56,331 bases of DNA from Gemmatimonas sp. (GTDB taxonomy: Bacteria; Gemmatimonadota; Gemmatimonadetes; Gemmatimonadales; Gemmatimonadaceae): contig JAABRL010000018.1 in assembly GCA_011390935.1 (NCBI GenBank), positions 1 to 56,331 of the forward strand, in the 5' to 3' direction. Shown piece by piece: positions 45,882-54,187 of this stretch. The position numbers and the translations under genes are program-made. Under the pieces are notes generated by a model that saw only the letters and a program-made list of their open reading frames with translations, ran no database searches and was not told the DNA's origin. Positions within the stretch are counted from its first letter, which is position 1. The number at the start of each line of letters is the position of its first letter.

Positions 45882-46397
45882 TCAGCGCCCAGGTTGGCGT
45901 GTGGACGCGACGTGCTCATCGCGCATTGCGGGGGGGATGTCCGCCGGGACGTCGGACTCGAGGGGCTCCACGATGGCGCCGATCGTGCGCACGCCTGCCT
46001 GGCGAGCGGCTTCGATCGCATCGAGCACCGCACCAAAGTCCGCGCCGTGATCTGCCCAGAGATACGCGAGATGATCACCCGGTCGCTGTTCGTAGAGCGT
46101 GCGCAGACGAGCGCCGAACTCGGAGGGCGGCACGGCGTCCTCGCCGATGAAGAGGACGCCGGTACGCGTCACACCAAGCTTGACGGCGTCGTCGAGGGGC
46201 TCCGGGGCATGATTGAGGGCGCTTGGCAGCACGGCACCGTAGCTCGTGAGCACCGGTGTGACCACCATGAAAATGATGAGCAGCGACATCATCACGTCGA
46301 TCATCGGCGTGATGCTGATATCCGGCGCGTCGTTGCCGCGAAAGCCGTTCGGGCGCGGAATCGCGGAGCCGGCATGGGCGCGGCGGCGGGGCCTCAT
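45882..46397 (-). CDS. exbD: ExbD/TolR-family protein (first copy)
   Basis: 171 residues; its ATG overlaps the exbB stop (ATGA). A basic N-terminal tail (MRPRRRAHAG) is followed by the membrane helix TPMIDVMMSLLIIFMVVTPV with the conserved Asp. The periplasmic domain is longer than in the second copy, and the C-terminal ~25 residues (VEPLESDVPADIPPAMRDEH) are an acidic extension not seen there. It forms the proton-driven motor with ExbB and passes energy to TonB. Confidence 0.88.
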   Translation of the reverse strand: MRPRRRAHAGSAIPRPNGFRGNDAPDISITPMIDVMMSLLIIFMVVTPVLTSYGAVLPSALNHAPEPLDDAVKLGVTRTGVLFIGEDAVPPSEFGARLRTLYEQRPGDHLAYLWADHGADFGAVLDAIEAARQAGVRTIGAIVEPLESDVPADIPPAMRDEHVASTRQPGR

Positions 46398-47176
46398 GCG
46401 GGGACCATCGAACCAGCCGCGGGAGCTTGCGGCGGTAGGTGTCGCGTCTGGCGCGATTCATCCGCCACACCGGCGGCGGAGTTGCCATCTCGTTCCGCCA
46501 GCGCAACCTCGGGCTGGCTATGCACCAGAATCCACTCGATCACCTCCTGCAACGCGAAGTCGAGCTCCGAGAACAGGCGGTCGAGTCGGCCGTTCAGCCA
46601 CGTGTACAACCACACGGCGGGAATCGCGACCAGCAATCCGATCGCCGTGGTCAGCAGCGCCTCGCCAATGCCGGCCGCGATCGCATCGATTGATCCGCCA
46701 CCGGCGCGCGCCATTGCCGTGAACGCATTCATGATGCCCACCACGGTCCCCAGCAATCCGAGCAGCGTTGCAGTCGCGCCGATGGTGGCCAGCGGCCCGA
46801 GACCGCGTCGCAGGAGTGACGACAGCCGCGTCTGTTCGCGCTCGGCAGCCACCTCGGCGACCGACGCCGCGTACTCCGCCCGCTCCGGCGATTGCAGGAA
46901 CGGCTTGGCGGCCCGCACGGCCGCGCCGAGCACCCGCGCGACCTGGCTCTGATCATGTACCGCGGCATGGCGTATCGCGTCATCGGGCGCCGAGCGGAGG
47001 AGCGCATCGCGGAATCCGGTCGCGAACGCGCGGGTCGCCGCCGCCCGCATGCGGAGCTCGCGCCACTTGAGGACCGCGATGGTGAACACGATGACGCTCA
47101 TCAGCACGTGCACCACGGTGATACCGGTCGCCACCGGACCAAACTGCTCCAGCGCTTGCGTCCACTGGTTTTCCAT
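46394..47176 (-). CDS. exbB: ExbB/TolQ/MotA-family proton channel protein
   Basis: 260 residues from ATG 47176 with GAGG six bases upstream. Three membrane helices: one near residue 20 (VVHVLMSVIVFTIAVL), and the characteristic pair GLGPLATIGATATLLGLLGT and ALLTTAIGLLVAIPAVWLYT. The cytoplasmic loop between the first and second helices is about 110 residues. The MotA/TolQ/ExbB motif (GTVVGIMNAF) is present. It transmits the proton gradient to TonB together with the two ExbD proteins. Confidence 0.9.
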   Translation of the reverse strand: MENQWTQALEQFGPVATGITVVHVLMSVIVFTIAVLKWRELRMRAAATRAFATGFRDALLRSAPDDAIRHAAVHDQSQVARVLGAAVRAAKPFLQSPERAEYAASVAEVAAEREQTRLSSLLRRGLGPLATIGATATLLGLLGTVVGIMNAFTAMARAGGGSIDAIAAGIGEALLTTAIGLLVAIPAVWLYTWLNGRLDRLFSELDFALQEVIEWILVHSQPEVALAERDGNSAAGVADESRQTRHLPPQAPAAGSMVPA

Positions 47177-47262
47177 TGAGACCTCACTCCTCGCGATGAC
47201 GCCGCGATGTTGCAGCTGCAGTGCGCTGTCGGTCACGCGCGTCGGCGCGCGTGATCGCCGAG

Positions 47263-48063
47263 CTAGCGCAACGTCCAGTTCAACGGCATGGTGGTCCGCA
47301 CCCGCACCGGTTGCAGCGTCCCGTCCCAGAGCATGCGCCCCGGTCGGAAGCGCATGGTGCGCACTGCCCGTCGGGTCGCGTCGGCGAGCAGCGGATGTTC
47401 GGCCTGTACGATCAGAATCGTCGAGGGGTCCACGCGTCCGTTTTCCAGCACCATGAAGTGCGCGATGACCGTGCCACCGAGTCGCATGTCGAGCAACGCG
47501 CGCGGATACAGTTCCGCCATCTGTTGCGACACGCGCTCCACGTCGAGCAGCACCGGTGGTTCCGTCACGAAAGCATCGTCCACTACGAGCGGTCGTCGCT
47601 CCTCGGTGCGGAGCTCGCTTGCGGAGGTTGCGACCGGACCGTTTCCACGCACACCGTCCGCCACACCGCCCACGGCGCCGCGGCCTGCGAAGTCGGCGGC
47701 ACGCACCGAATCCGTCGCGACTTCATCGGGAATGCCCACGACTTCCGGTGGCACCTCGAGCTCCTGGAAGCCGGCCGGTCGTTCTTCGGGCGGCGGTTCC
47801 GGCGGTGGCTCGGGGGTGAACTCCGGCTCCGGTGGCGGGGCGGGTGGCTCAGGTTCGGGCGGGAGCGGCTCCGGCTCCATCGCCTCGAGCTCGAGATACG
47901 TGACCTCAGGCGGCGTCTGCGCCGTCGAGGTGTCGAAGCCTACCCACCCTGCGAGCAGCACGGCCACAAGCACGCAGTGCGTAAGCGTGGTCGCACCGGC
48001 CCACGGCGCGATTCGTCGCCAGCCGTCGCGCGGCGGCGCTGAGTCGAAAAGCTCGGAGAGCAT
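47263..48063 (-). CDS. tonB: TonB-family energy transducer with Pro/Glu-rich linker
   Basis: 266 residues from ATG 48063. A short cytoplasmic tail is followed by one membrane helix ([19 protein letters not shown]), and then by a linker of about 60 residues composed mainly of Pro, Glu and Leu ([17 protein letters not shown]), which spans the periplasm. The C-terminal TonB domain ends [20 protein letters not shown] plus [13 protein letters not shown], with the YP-x-A-L motif ([10 protein letters not shown]) before it. It energises outer-membrane receptors. First gene of tonB-exbB-exbD-exbD, 87 bp before exbB and divergent from icd. Confidence 0.9.
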   Translation of the reverse strand: MLSELFDSAPPRDGWRRIAPWAGATTLTHCVLVAVLLAGWVGFDTSTAQTPPEVTYLELEAMEPEPLPPEPEPPAPPPEPEFTPEPPPEPPPEERPAGFQELEVPPEVVGIPDEVATDSVRAADFAGRGAVGGVADGVRGNGPVATSASELRTEERRPLVVDDAFVTEPPVLLDVERVSQQMAELYPRALLDMRLGGTVIAHFMVLENGRVDPSTILIVQAEHPLLADATRRAVRTMRFRPGRMLWDGTLQPVRVRTTMPLNWTLR

Positions 48064-48264
48064 GCGTCGAAGCTGCGGTTCCTCAGCATGGGCAGCAATG
48101 GCAGTCGCCGTACCGTGACGAACGTGACAGTCCGCCACCGATCGATTCGTCGCTTGGCCTGCACGTGTCCGTGCTGCATCTTGCGGAGGAACGCCTGTTC
48201 CAAAGCGGGCACTCACTGGCGCGGAACACTGCGCCGCTCCCCAGCACCCCGGACCCTCCCCGTC

Positions 48265-49482
48265 ATGGCGAAGATCAAGGTGGTCAATCCCGTCGTCGAA
48301 ATGGACGGCGACGAGATGACCCGCATCATCTGGCAGTTCATCAAGGACAAGCTCGTGCTGCCGTATCTCGACGTGCAGCTCGAGTACTACGACCTGAGCA
48401 TCGAGCACCGCGATGCCACCAACGACCAGGTCACCATCGACTCCGCCAACGCCACGAAGAAGCACGGCGTGGCGGTGAAGTGCGCCACCATCACGCCCGA
48501 TGAAGCGCGCGTGGAGGAGTTCGGCCTTAAGAAGATGTGGCGTAGCCCCAACGGCACCATCCGCAACATCCTCGGCGGCGTGATCTTCCGCGAGCCGATC
48601 ATCATGCGGAACATCCCCAAGCTCGTGCCGGGGTGGACCAAGCCGATCGTCGTGGGACGCCATGCGCACGGCGACCAGTACAAGGCCACCGACTTCAAGG
48701 TGGCGGGGCCGGGCACGCTCACCATGACGTACACGCCGAAGGACGGCAGCGAGCCGATGCAGTTTGAAGTTGCACAGTTCGGCGCCGATGGTGGTGTGGC
48801 GATGGGCATGTACAACTACAACGACTCCATTCGCGATTTCGCGCGCGCGAGCTTCCGCTACGGTCTCGCCCGCAACTACCCGGTGTACCTGAGCACCAAG
48901 AACACGATCCTCAAGGCCTACGACGGCGCGTTCAAGGATCTGTTCCAGCAGGTGTTCGACGCCGAGTTCAAGGCCGACTTCGACGCGCGCGGACTCACGT
49001 ACGAACATCGCCTCATTGACGACATGGTCGCCGCCGCGCTCAAGTGGGAAGGCGGCTACGTGTGGGCGTGCAAGAACTACGACGGCGACGTGCAGTCGGA
49101 CATCGTGGCGCAGGGCTTCGGCTCACTCGGCCTCATGACGAGCGTGCTCATGACGCCCGATGGCAAGACGCTCGAGGCCGAAGCGGCGCACGGCACCGTC
49201 ACGCGTCACTACCGCGAGCATCAGAAGGGGCGCGCCACGAGCACCAATCCGATCGCGAGCATCTTCGCGTGGACGCGTGGCCTGGCGCACCGCGGCCGAC
49301 TCGATGGCACGCCCGAGGTGGTGGCGTTCGCCGAGTCGCTCGAGGCCGTGTGCATCGAGGCGGTGGAGAGTGGCGAGATGACCAAGGATCTCGCGCTGCT
49401 CATCGGCAAGGATGCGCCGTGGCTGACGACGGAGCAGTTCCTGGATGCGCTGGATCGGCGGTTGCAGGCGAAGATGGCGTAG
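48265..49482 (+). CDS. icd: NADP-dependent isocitrate dehydrogenase (eukaryotic-like type)
   Basis: 405 residues from ATG 48265; the leader is C-rich (CGGACCCTCCCCGTC) with no clear Shine-Dalgarno site. The family signature of the ~400-residue homodimeric class is strong: [40 protein letters not shown] (substrate-binding Ser/Asn/Arg), [38 protein letters not shown] (metal Asp), and [16 protein letters not shown] (NADP phosphate binding). It oxidises isocitrate to 2-oxoglutarate in the TCA cycle. It stands alone, divergent from tonB across 201 bp. A 99-bp palindromic repeat begins 20 bp after its stop. Confidence 0.96.
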   Translation: MAKIKVVNPVVEMDGDEMTRIIWQFIKDKLVLPYLDVQLEYYDLSIEHRDATNDQVTIDSANATKKHGVAVKCATITPDEARVEEFGLKKMWRSPNGTIRNILGGVIFREPIIMRNIPKLVPGWTKPIVVGRHAHGDQYKATDFKVAGPGTLTMTYTPKDGSEPMQFEVAQFGADGGVAMGMYNYNDSIRDFARASFRYGLARNYPVYLSTKNTILKAYDGAFKDLFQQVFDAEFKADFDARGLTYEHRLIDDMVAAALKWEGGYVWACKNYDGDVQSDIVAQGFGSLGLMTSVLMTPDGKTLEAEAAHGTVTRHYREHQKGRATSTNPIASIFAWTRGLAHRGRLDGTPEVVAFAESLEAVCIEAVESGEMTKDLALLIGKDAPWLTTEQFLDALDRRLQAKMA

Positions 49483-49502
49483 TTGCTTGCGTGCAGGTGC
49501 GG

Positions 49503-49601
49503 GCTCGGGGCCGACGCCGGGATACGCGTCCGGCGCGTCAACTGCCGCTGCGCGGCAGACACGCGCCGCTCGCGCACCCCGGCGCCGGCCCTGCGGGCGG
49601 C
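49503..49601. repeat. 99-bp nested palindromic repeat, copy A
   Basis: The same 99 bp recurs at 51203-51301 with four differences (positions 49514, 49529, 49530 and 49593). The outer arms (GGGGCCG...GGG against CCCCGGCGCCGGCCCT) and inner arms (GGCGCGT against ACGCGCC) pair around a central CTGCCG-N5-CGGCAG hairpin, so the whole forms a branched hairpin or cruciform. Here the left inner arm reads CGTCCGG and no longer matches perfectly. It lies between icd and a 5'-truncated VapC gene, where it may also end icd transcription. Confidence 0.85.
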
Positions 49602-49619
49602 TGCGCGAGCGACGGAAGT

Positions 49620-50000
49620 ATGATCGGTCAGATAGGTCCAAGTAGATGGCACGCCGACAGTCCGCGCTTGTCGGCATCCGCGCGCCGTGCGTTACTCGAG
49701 GCACCGGAACGCGCGATCTATGTCAGCGTTGCCAGCGCTTTCGAAATCTCCACCAAGGTCCGGCTCGGCACGCTGACCGTACCACCGGCGCTCCTGAACG
49801 ACTTCGCGTACGTGCTGGAGGCAGATGGATTCCGCCTGCTCGAGATCGACACGGACTCCGCGATCCGTGCGGGGCAGCTCGCGAGTTTTCATCGAGATCC
49901 CTTTGATCGACTGATTGCGGCCCAGGCACGCATGATCAAGGGCGCCGTGGTCACGAACGACAGCGCCTTCCACGAGCTGGACGTCGAGGTGTTCTGGTAG
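49620..50000 (+). pseudogene. VapC-like PIN-domain toxin, 5'-truncated
   Basis: The frame from ATG 49620 gives 126 residues. From DSPRLSASARRALLEAPERA onward it matches VapC toxins: YVSVASAFEISTKVRLGTL (Glu ligand), FHRDPFDRLIAAQA (Asp), and VVTNDSAFHELDVEVFW (last Asp). The usual opening, xLLDTHxLLW with the first catalytic Asp, is absent: the residues before the match (MIGQIGPSRWH) are unrelated, and no other frame restores the motif. No antitoxin gene is adjacent. The missing end borders the palindromic repeat 18 bp upstream. It is probably an inactive remnant. Confidence 0.7.
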
Positions 50001-50003
50001 CAG

Positions 50004-50019
50004 GCGTGCGGCCGCACGC
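50004..50019. terminator. Perfect 16-bp palindrome after the VapC remnant
   Basis: GCGTGCGGCCGCACGC is an exact inverted repeat with no spacer; as RNA it would form a 6-bp stem with a 4-nt loop. It begins 3 bp past the VapC stop and 29 bp from the stop of the convergent zinc-ribbon gene. Termination is likely but weakly supported. Confidence 0.35.
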
Positions 50020-50047
50020 GATCGCACGTGGTGCTGCTATGCGGACG

Positions 50048-51169
50048 TCAACGTTGTGTCACCGCCCAGACAATCGCCGCGATGCTTGCCACCGCCACCA
50101 CCGCCCCCGCAATCTTCCAGACACTCCACGGGCGGTCGCCCTTTACCACGCCCGTCTGTCCGTTCACCACCACCGCGAAGCTCTTGCCGCCAAAGCGGTA
50201 GCTGGCGATCCACACCGGCATCAGCACGTGCTTGAAGGTCACGCGCCCGTAGTGCGTGTTCACGCTCGACACGCGCTGCTGGTCGCCGCCGATGTCCCGG
50301 CGTACCGCACTGTCGATCACGCGCGCAAAGCGCTGCTGCGCTTCGGCAAACGCGGGCTCGAGCGCCACCTGATACGCCTCCACGGTGAAGCCCGCGAGGT
50401 ACGCTTCCGATGGTGGCACCAGCCGCGTTATGTCCCAGCCGCTGAGCACGTCTTCCAGGTGCGCCGGCACACTATGCGACGCGAGCACGGTTTCGTCGTC
50501 GAACGCCACGCGCACGCGCCCCGATGCGAAGTACCAGTCGGTGACAATGCGTGTGACCGGCACCTCACGCCCCTCGGCGTTGCGCTGCATCACGGTGACC
50601 GTGCGATTGATGCCGCGCTGCCCCGTGTAGTCGCTCTCCGTCTCGGCGTCGAACGTCCAGCAGGGCACGTACACGCCGCGCACGCCGTCGGCGGTCTTCA
50701 CGGTGTCCTTGAGCGCGTTCGGGGCGAACCAGCGCCCCTCGATCCACTTCCGAAAGCGCTCCTGCGCCACCTTGGCTTCGAGCACGAAGGGCACGAGCCC
50801 GCGCGGCCGGATGCGGCGTGATGCGTGCGCGGTGACCGACACGAGCGGCGCCGCGCAGAACGCACAGTGCGATGCAACCACGTGCGGGTCGAACACTGTC
50901 TGTGCGCCGCACTGCGGACAGGTGACGATCTGCTGCTCGATTGCGCCTTCGTTGCCCGCCTGCTGCTGCAGCGCCTCGCGGTAGTCGAGCTCTTCGAAGG
51001 CCTCCGCGCGCTCCGTGTCGGAGACGGTGGGGAGGTCGTTGACGGTGCCGCAGGTGGTGCAGGCGAGCCGGCCCACGCCGGGGGCGAACGCGAGGGACGC
51101 CCCGCACTGGGTGCAGGGGAACGCGCGGGCGGCGGTGGGGGTGGGGAGCGGGTCGTTCGGATCGCGCAT
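50048..51169 (-). CDS. Zinc-ribbon protein with C-terminal membrane helix
   Basis: 373 residues from ATG 51169 with GAGG upstream. Two zinc-ribbon pairs occur in the first 130 residues: CTQCGASLAFAPGVGRLACTTCG and CPQCGAQTVFDPHVVASHCAFC. The centre (about 130-340) is a repeated beta-rich domain (VYVPCWTFDAETESDYTGQR; LMPVWIASYRFGGKSFAVVV) typical of proteins annotated as 'primosomal protein N-prime zinc-ribbon-like', which are unrelated to PriA activity. A last membrane helix (IAGAVVAVASIAAIVWAV) leaves a short tail. The role is unknown. The 99-bp palindrome copy B starts 34 bp upstream of its start. Confidence 0.8.
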   Translation of the reverse strand: MRDPNDPLPTPTAARAFPCTQCGASLAFAPGVGRLACTTCGTVNDLPTVSDTERAEAFEELDYREALQQQAGNEGAIEQQIVTCPQCGAQTVFDPHVVASHCAFCAAPLVSVTAHASRRIRPRGLVPFVLEAKVAQERFRKWIEGRWFAPNALKDTVKTADGVRGVYVPCWTFDAETESDYTGQRGINRTVTVMQRNAEGREVPVTRIVTDWYFASGRVRVAFDDETVLASHSVPAHLEDVLSGWDITRLVPPSEAYLAGFTVEAYQVALEPAFAEAQQRFARVIDSAVRRDIGGDQQRVSSVNTHYGRVTFKHVLMPVWIASYRFGGKSFAVVVNGQTGVVKGDRPWSVWKIAGAVVAVASIAAIVWAVTQR

Positions 51170-51518
51170 GGCTGCCTCAAAATAGCAGCGACGGGGGTGG
51201 GTGCTCGGGGCCGGCGCCGGGATACGCGAGCGGCGCGTCAACTGCCGCTGCGCGGCAGACACGCGCCGCTCGCGCACCCCGGCGCCGGCCCTACGGGCGG
51301 CGGGAGGGCGCAGGACTGGGGGCGTCGTGGAGTCGTGTGTACTCCGCAGGCACGCGCGAAGGCGAAGGCGCGGGCCCTTCCGCGGCCGCTGCGTCAGAGT
51401 GCAGACTGAAGTAATGTGCCACGCCCGCGCCACGGCGCGCAGTCAGCCGATCGCCGTTGCCATGAAGAGATCGCCTGGCGCACCGAAGAACTATGGTCTT
51501 GAGCTCGGAGCCATCTAC
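51170..51518. other. Divergent intergenic region (349 bp) holding palindrome copy B
   Basis: No supported gene was found here. It contains the second 99-bp palindromic repeat (51203-51301), then about 215 bp with short GC-rich inverted stretches and no recognised motif. An ATG at 51462 would add 19 residues to the next gene but has no ribosome-binding site; the GGAG at 51507 fits the 51519 start better. Confidence 0.5.
51203..51301. repeat. 99-bp nested palindromic repeat, copy B
   Basis: Second copy of the element at 49503-49601, differing at four positions. Here the inner arms (GCGAGCGGCGCGT and ACGCGCCGCTCGC) pair perfectly, so this copy is the better-preserved palindrome; the outer arms are GGGGCCGGCGCCGGG and CCCCGGCGCCGGCCCT. 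The two copies lie exactly 1700 bp apart, in the same orientation, both outside genes. No transposase or terminal target duplication is visible. Confidence 0.88.
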
Positions 51519-52763
51519 ATGACCGCAGTGCACGACACCAGTCACGCGAGAAGGTGTGCGTCCCATGCAACGCCCGCGTGGTGCCTCCGAGTGGCCTTGA
51601 CGTGCCTGGCGTTGGGTGCCTGTGAAGGCGCACCGAACGAGCGTTCCGGCGCTGCGGATCCGCAGCGCGACATCCCGGAGATGACCGTCTCCGACACGGC
51701 GCTGGTCGAAATCGGCGTGTACGCCGAGCGTCCGGGCCACGACCTCGGGTATGTGATCGGTGTCGCGCTGCTTGACGATGGCGCCGTCGTAGTGGCCGAT
51801 GCCAGCGGCCAGGAGCTGCGGATCTTCGATGCGAAAGGGAATCTGCAAACGAAGGCCGGCCGGCCGGGCGACGGACCGGGGGATCTGGCCTTTCTGGCCG
51901 GCGTGAACGGCTGCACGGACGGACAGCTCGTCGCGAGGCAGCCGCGGCGAGCGACGGTGTTCTCGCGCGATGGAGCGGTGCAGCAGGTGATCGCGGCGCC
52001 CGATCCGACCGCCGTGTATGGCCAGGATGCTGTCGGCGTGAATGCGGCGTGCGATCAGCTGCTGTGGCTCACACGCGGTCAGTTGCCGTTCGACACGACG
52101 GGCTTTGTGCAGCAGCCATGGTTTCTCCGGTGGACGAACGCGCGAGATACCATCGATGTGCTCGCCTTCACCGGCCTCGAGCGTTTCCGCACGGAGGTGA
52201 ACGGTGAGCCGGCCATGATCGCGCTACCATGGCAGCCGGAACCGTCATGGGCCACGTTCGATTCGACGGTGGTGTTCACGTCGGGTGTCAACGACACGCT
52301 GCGCATCTGGCACGCCGCGCGCGGATGGCGAGATGTTCCGATCCCACTCACCGCCCGAGATATCCGTGCTGCGGATCGGGCGGGCTATGTGGCCTATCGT
52401 GACGTCGCAATCGCCATGGAACCGCGCGAGGCCAGATCGCTCATGGCCCTCGACGCGCTGCCCTCGGTACCGTCGGTCGCCCCCGTGGTCGCCGAGCTGC
52501 TGGGTGATGGGGTCTCTCGTGTCTGGATTCGTCCATATCCCGACTCGTCGTCGGGCTACAAGGAAGCCGGAACCCCGGCGCGCACTGGCGGCGAGCGCTG
52601 GCTCACGTTCGACATCAACAGCCGACAGATGTCGTGGGTCCGCGTGCCCGAAGGGCTCGCGCTGATGGCCGTGCGTGGGAATCGCATCGCCGGCGTGCGT
52701 GAAGCGGACGACGGCGCCCAGCAGGTGATGGTGTACGAGCTCCGCGCCACAGCGCAGCCCTGA
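51519..52763 (+). CDS. Beta-propeller lipoprotein (6-bladed, NHL-like)
   Basis: 414 residues from ATG 51519 with GGAG eight bases upstream. The N-terminus has a hydrophobic stretch and a lipobox (CLALGAC). The body repeats propeller-type strands: YVIGVALLDDGAVVVADAS, ELRIFDAKGNLQTKAGRPGD, GPGDLAFLAGVNGC, and WLTFDINSRQMSWVRVP. These match the 6-bladed beta-propeller group common in Gemmatimonadota and Bacteroidota. It probably binds a ligand or partner at the cell surface. Divergent from the zinc-ribbon gene. No enzyme motif was found. Confidence 0.72.
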   Translation: MTAVHDTSHARRCASHATPAWCLRVALTCLALGACEGAPNERSGAADPQRDIPEMTVSDTALVEIGVYAERPGHDLGYVIGVALLDDGAVVVADASGQELRIFDAKGNLQTKAGRPGDGPGDLAFLAGVNGCTDGQLVARQPRRATVFSRDGAVQQVIAAPDPTAVYGQDAVGVNAACDQLLWLTRGQLPFDTTGFVQQPWFLRWTNARDTIDVLAFTGLERFRTEVNGEPAMIALPWQPEPSWATFDSTVVFTSGVNDTLRIWHAARGWRDVPIPLTARDIRAADRAGYVAYRDVAIAMEPREARSLMALDALPSVPSVAPVVAELLGDGVSRVWIRPYPDSSSGYKEAGTPARTGGERWLTFDINSRQMSWVRVPEGLALMAVRGNRIAGVREADDGAQQVMVYELRATAQP

Positions 52764-52771
52764 GACTCGCG

Positions 52772-54088
52772 TTACCGCCCCACCATCTCCGACTTCCAGA
52801 ACGCAATCCCGCTCGCCTGCTGCGCGACATCCACCGTGGCCACCACGCGCCGCGCGCGCAGGTCCACCACGTCCACCTTGCCCGGCGCCGCGCCCACGCC
52901 CTCGCTGCTCACGAACGCATAGCGCGAGTCATCGCTGATCGTCACGCCATGCGCGACCGTGGTGGACGTGCGCAGCACCGCGACGCTCGTGCCCGTGCTC
53001 AGATCGAACAGCTCGATGCCATGTCCTTGCTTGAGCGTGGCCACCAGCATCGAACCATCGGGCGTGGTCGCGAGATTGTACACACCGCGCCCTGTGGGCA
53101 TGCGCGCGACCACCGTCCACGACGCGCGATCGATGGCCAGAATCTCGTCGGCCTTGTTGCACGCCACATACACCACGCGCCCATCCACACTCGGCTGCGC
53201 CCACGTGGGGGAGCAGGTGTTCGGCGTCATGTCGTGCTTCATGCCGAGTGCGGCTGCGCCCAGCTGCGCGGGATCCACCGGTGCCGTCACCGGCTTGGGT
53301 GCCGCACCATGTGCCGCATGCATGTCGTGCGCCGCGTGTTCGTCCATGGCCATGCCCACCATGGTCACCGACTTCTCGAGCGGCCCCTCCTTGCCCTTGG
53401 CCAACAGAAAGCGACGCGACACCTCGAACGTGCGTGTATCGATCTCCACGAGCTGATCATCCATCATGCACGCGGAGTAGTGAAACAGCCCGTCGGGGGT
53501 GATGCGACTGCCGTGCGGCATCACGCACGTGACCGGACGCGCGACCTCGGTGTTGGTGGGCGTGTACACCACCGACATCGTGGACGGCACCATGTCGCCG
53601 TGCAGATTGAAGTTCGCGGAGAACGCGTACAGCCCGTCAGGCGTCACGTCGATGGACGCGGGAAAGTTGCCCAGCAGCGTGCCGGGGCCCACGAGCGTGT
53701 CGGGGCCGAGTTCGTAGCGCCAGTACTTGCCGTCGGGGAAGCCGTGTCCCGTGGTGAGGTGCAGATGGCGGCCGTCCGGCGAAATCGCGAGACCGTGCGG
53801 CCCCTCCATTTCGGCCGCGAGCTCGCCCACCGGAATGGTCTTCTCCACCACCGCGCCACTCGGCCCGAACCGAATGCGGTGCATCACATCGGCCGACTCG
53901 GCGCCCACGTACACCCAGTAGGTGCGCGTGGGCGGTGTCGCGCGAGGGGCCGCCGCCGTCGCGCGAGTGCGAGCGGCTTGTGCGTGCAACGGGAGACTGC
54001 CCGCGAGCGCGATGCCCGCCACCAAGACGGCAGCGAGCACGTGCGTGCGAGCGCCAATCTGCTTGCGGGCGTGCTTTCCAGGCTGCAT
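52772..54088 (-). CDS. YncE-like beta-propeller protein with His/Met-rich insert
   Basis: 438 residues from ATG 54088 with a Sec signal (cleavage after LHAQ). YncE-type propeller blades are clear: GLAISPDGRHLHLTTGHGFP, SIDVTPDGLYAFSANFNLH, VDGRVVYVACNKADEILAID, NLATTPDGSMLVATLKQGH, and VTISDDSRYAFVSSEG. Between blades 4 and 5 is an insert of about 45 residues rich in His and Met (MAMDEHAAHDMHAAHG, then GMKHDM), resembling copper-binding segments. Cys in TCVMPHGS and ACMMDDQL may add ligands. The gene is divergent from an LVIVD-repeat protein, with a 99-bp shared promoter region. Metal binding is an inference. Confidence 0.8.
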   Translation of the reverse strand: MQPGKHARKQIGARTHVLAAVLVAGIALAGSLPLHAQAARTRATAAAPRATPPTRTYWVYVGAESADVMHRIRFGPSGAVVEKTIPVGELAAEMEGPHGLAISPDGRHLHLTTGHGFPDGKYWRYELGPDTLVGPGTLLGNFPASIDVTPDGLYAFSANFNLHGDMVPSTMSVVYTPTNTEVARPVTCVMPHGSRITPDGLFHYSACMMDDQLVEIDTRTFEVSRRFLLAKGKEGPLEKSVTMVGMAMDEHAAHDMHAAHGAAPKPVTAPVDPAQLGAAALGMKHDMTPNTCSPTWAQPSVDGRVVYVACNKADEILAIDRASWTVVARMPTGRGVYNLATTPDGSMLVATLKQGHGIELFDLSTGTSVAVLRTSTTVAHGVTISDDSRYAFVSSEGVGAAPGKVDVVDLRARRVVATVDVAQQASGIAFWKSEMVGR

Positions 54089-54187
54089 GATGCGGCACTC
54101 CGGCCAGCGCACGGCCGGCCCCACGATGTGAACCTGCGCGTCGTCCCACCGCTCTCCTCTGCCACCGCGATCGCGGGGTCTCCGCTC

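Noticed and set aside
48064..49008. Upstream extension of the tonB reading frame
   Set aside because: It lies antisense to icd, and the TonB membrane helix begins just after ATG 48063.
49620..50000. Intact VapC toxin of a toxin-antitoxin pair
   Set aside because: The first catalytic Asp motif is missing and no antitoxin gene is adjacent.
49503..51301. Insertion sequence or composite transposon between the two palindromes
   Set aside because: The interval holds a VapC remnant and a zinc-ribbon gene but no transposase, and no target duplications are visible.
52949..54187. Plus-strand extension upstream of the Ig/LVIVD gene
   Set aside because: Antisense to the YncE-like propeller; the real start has a signal peptide at 54188.
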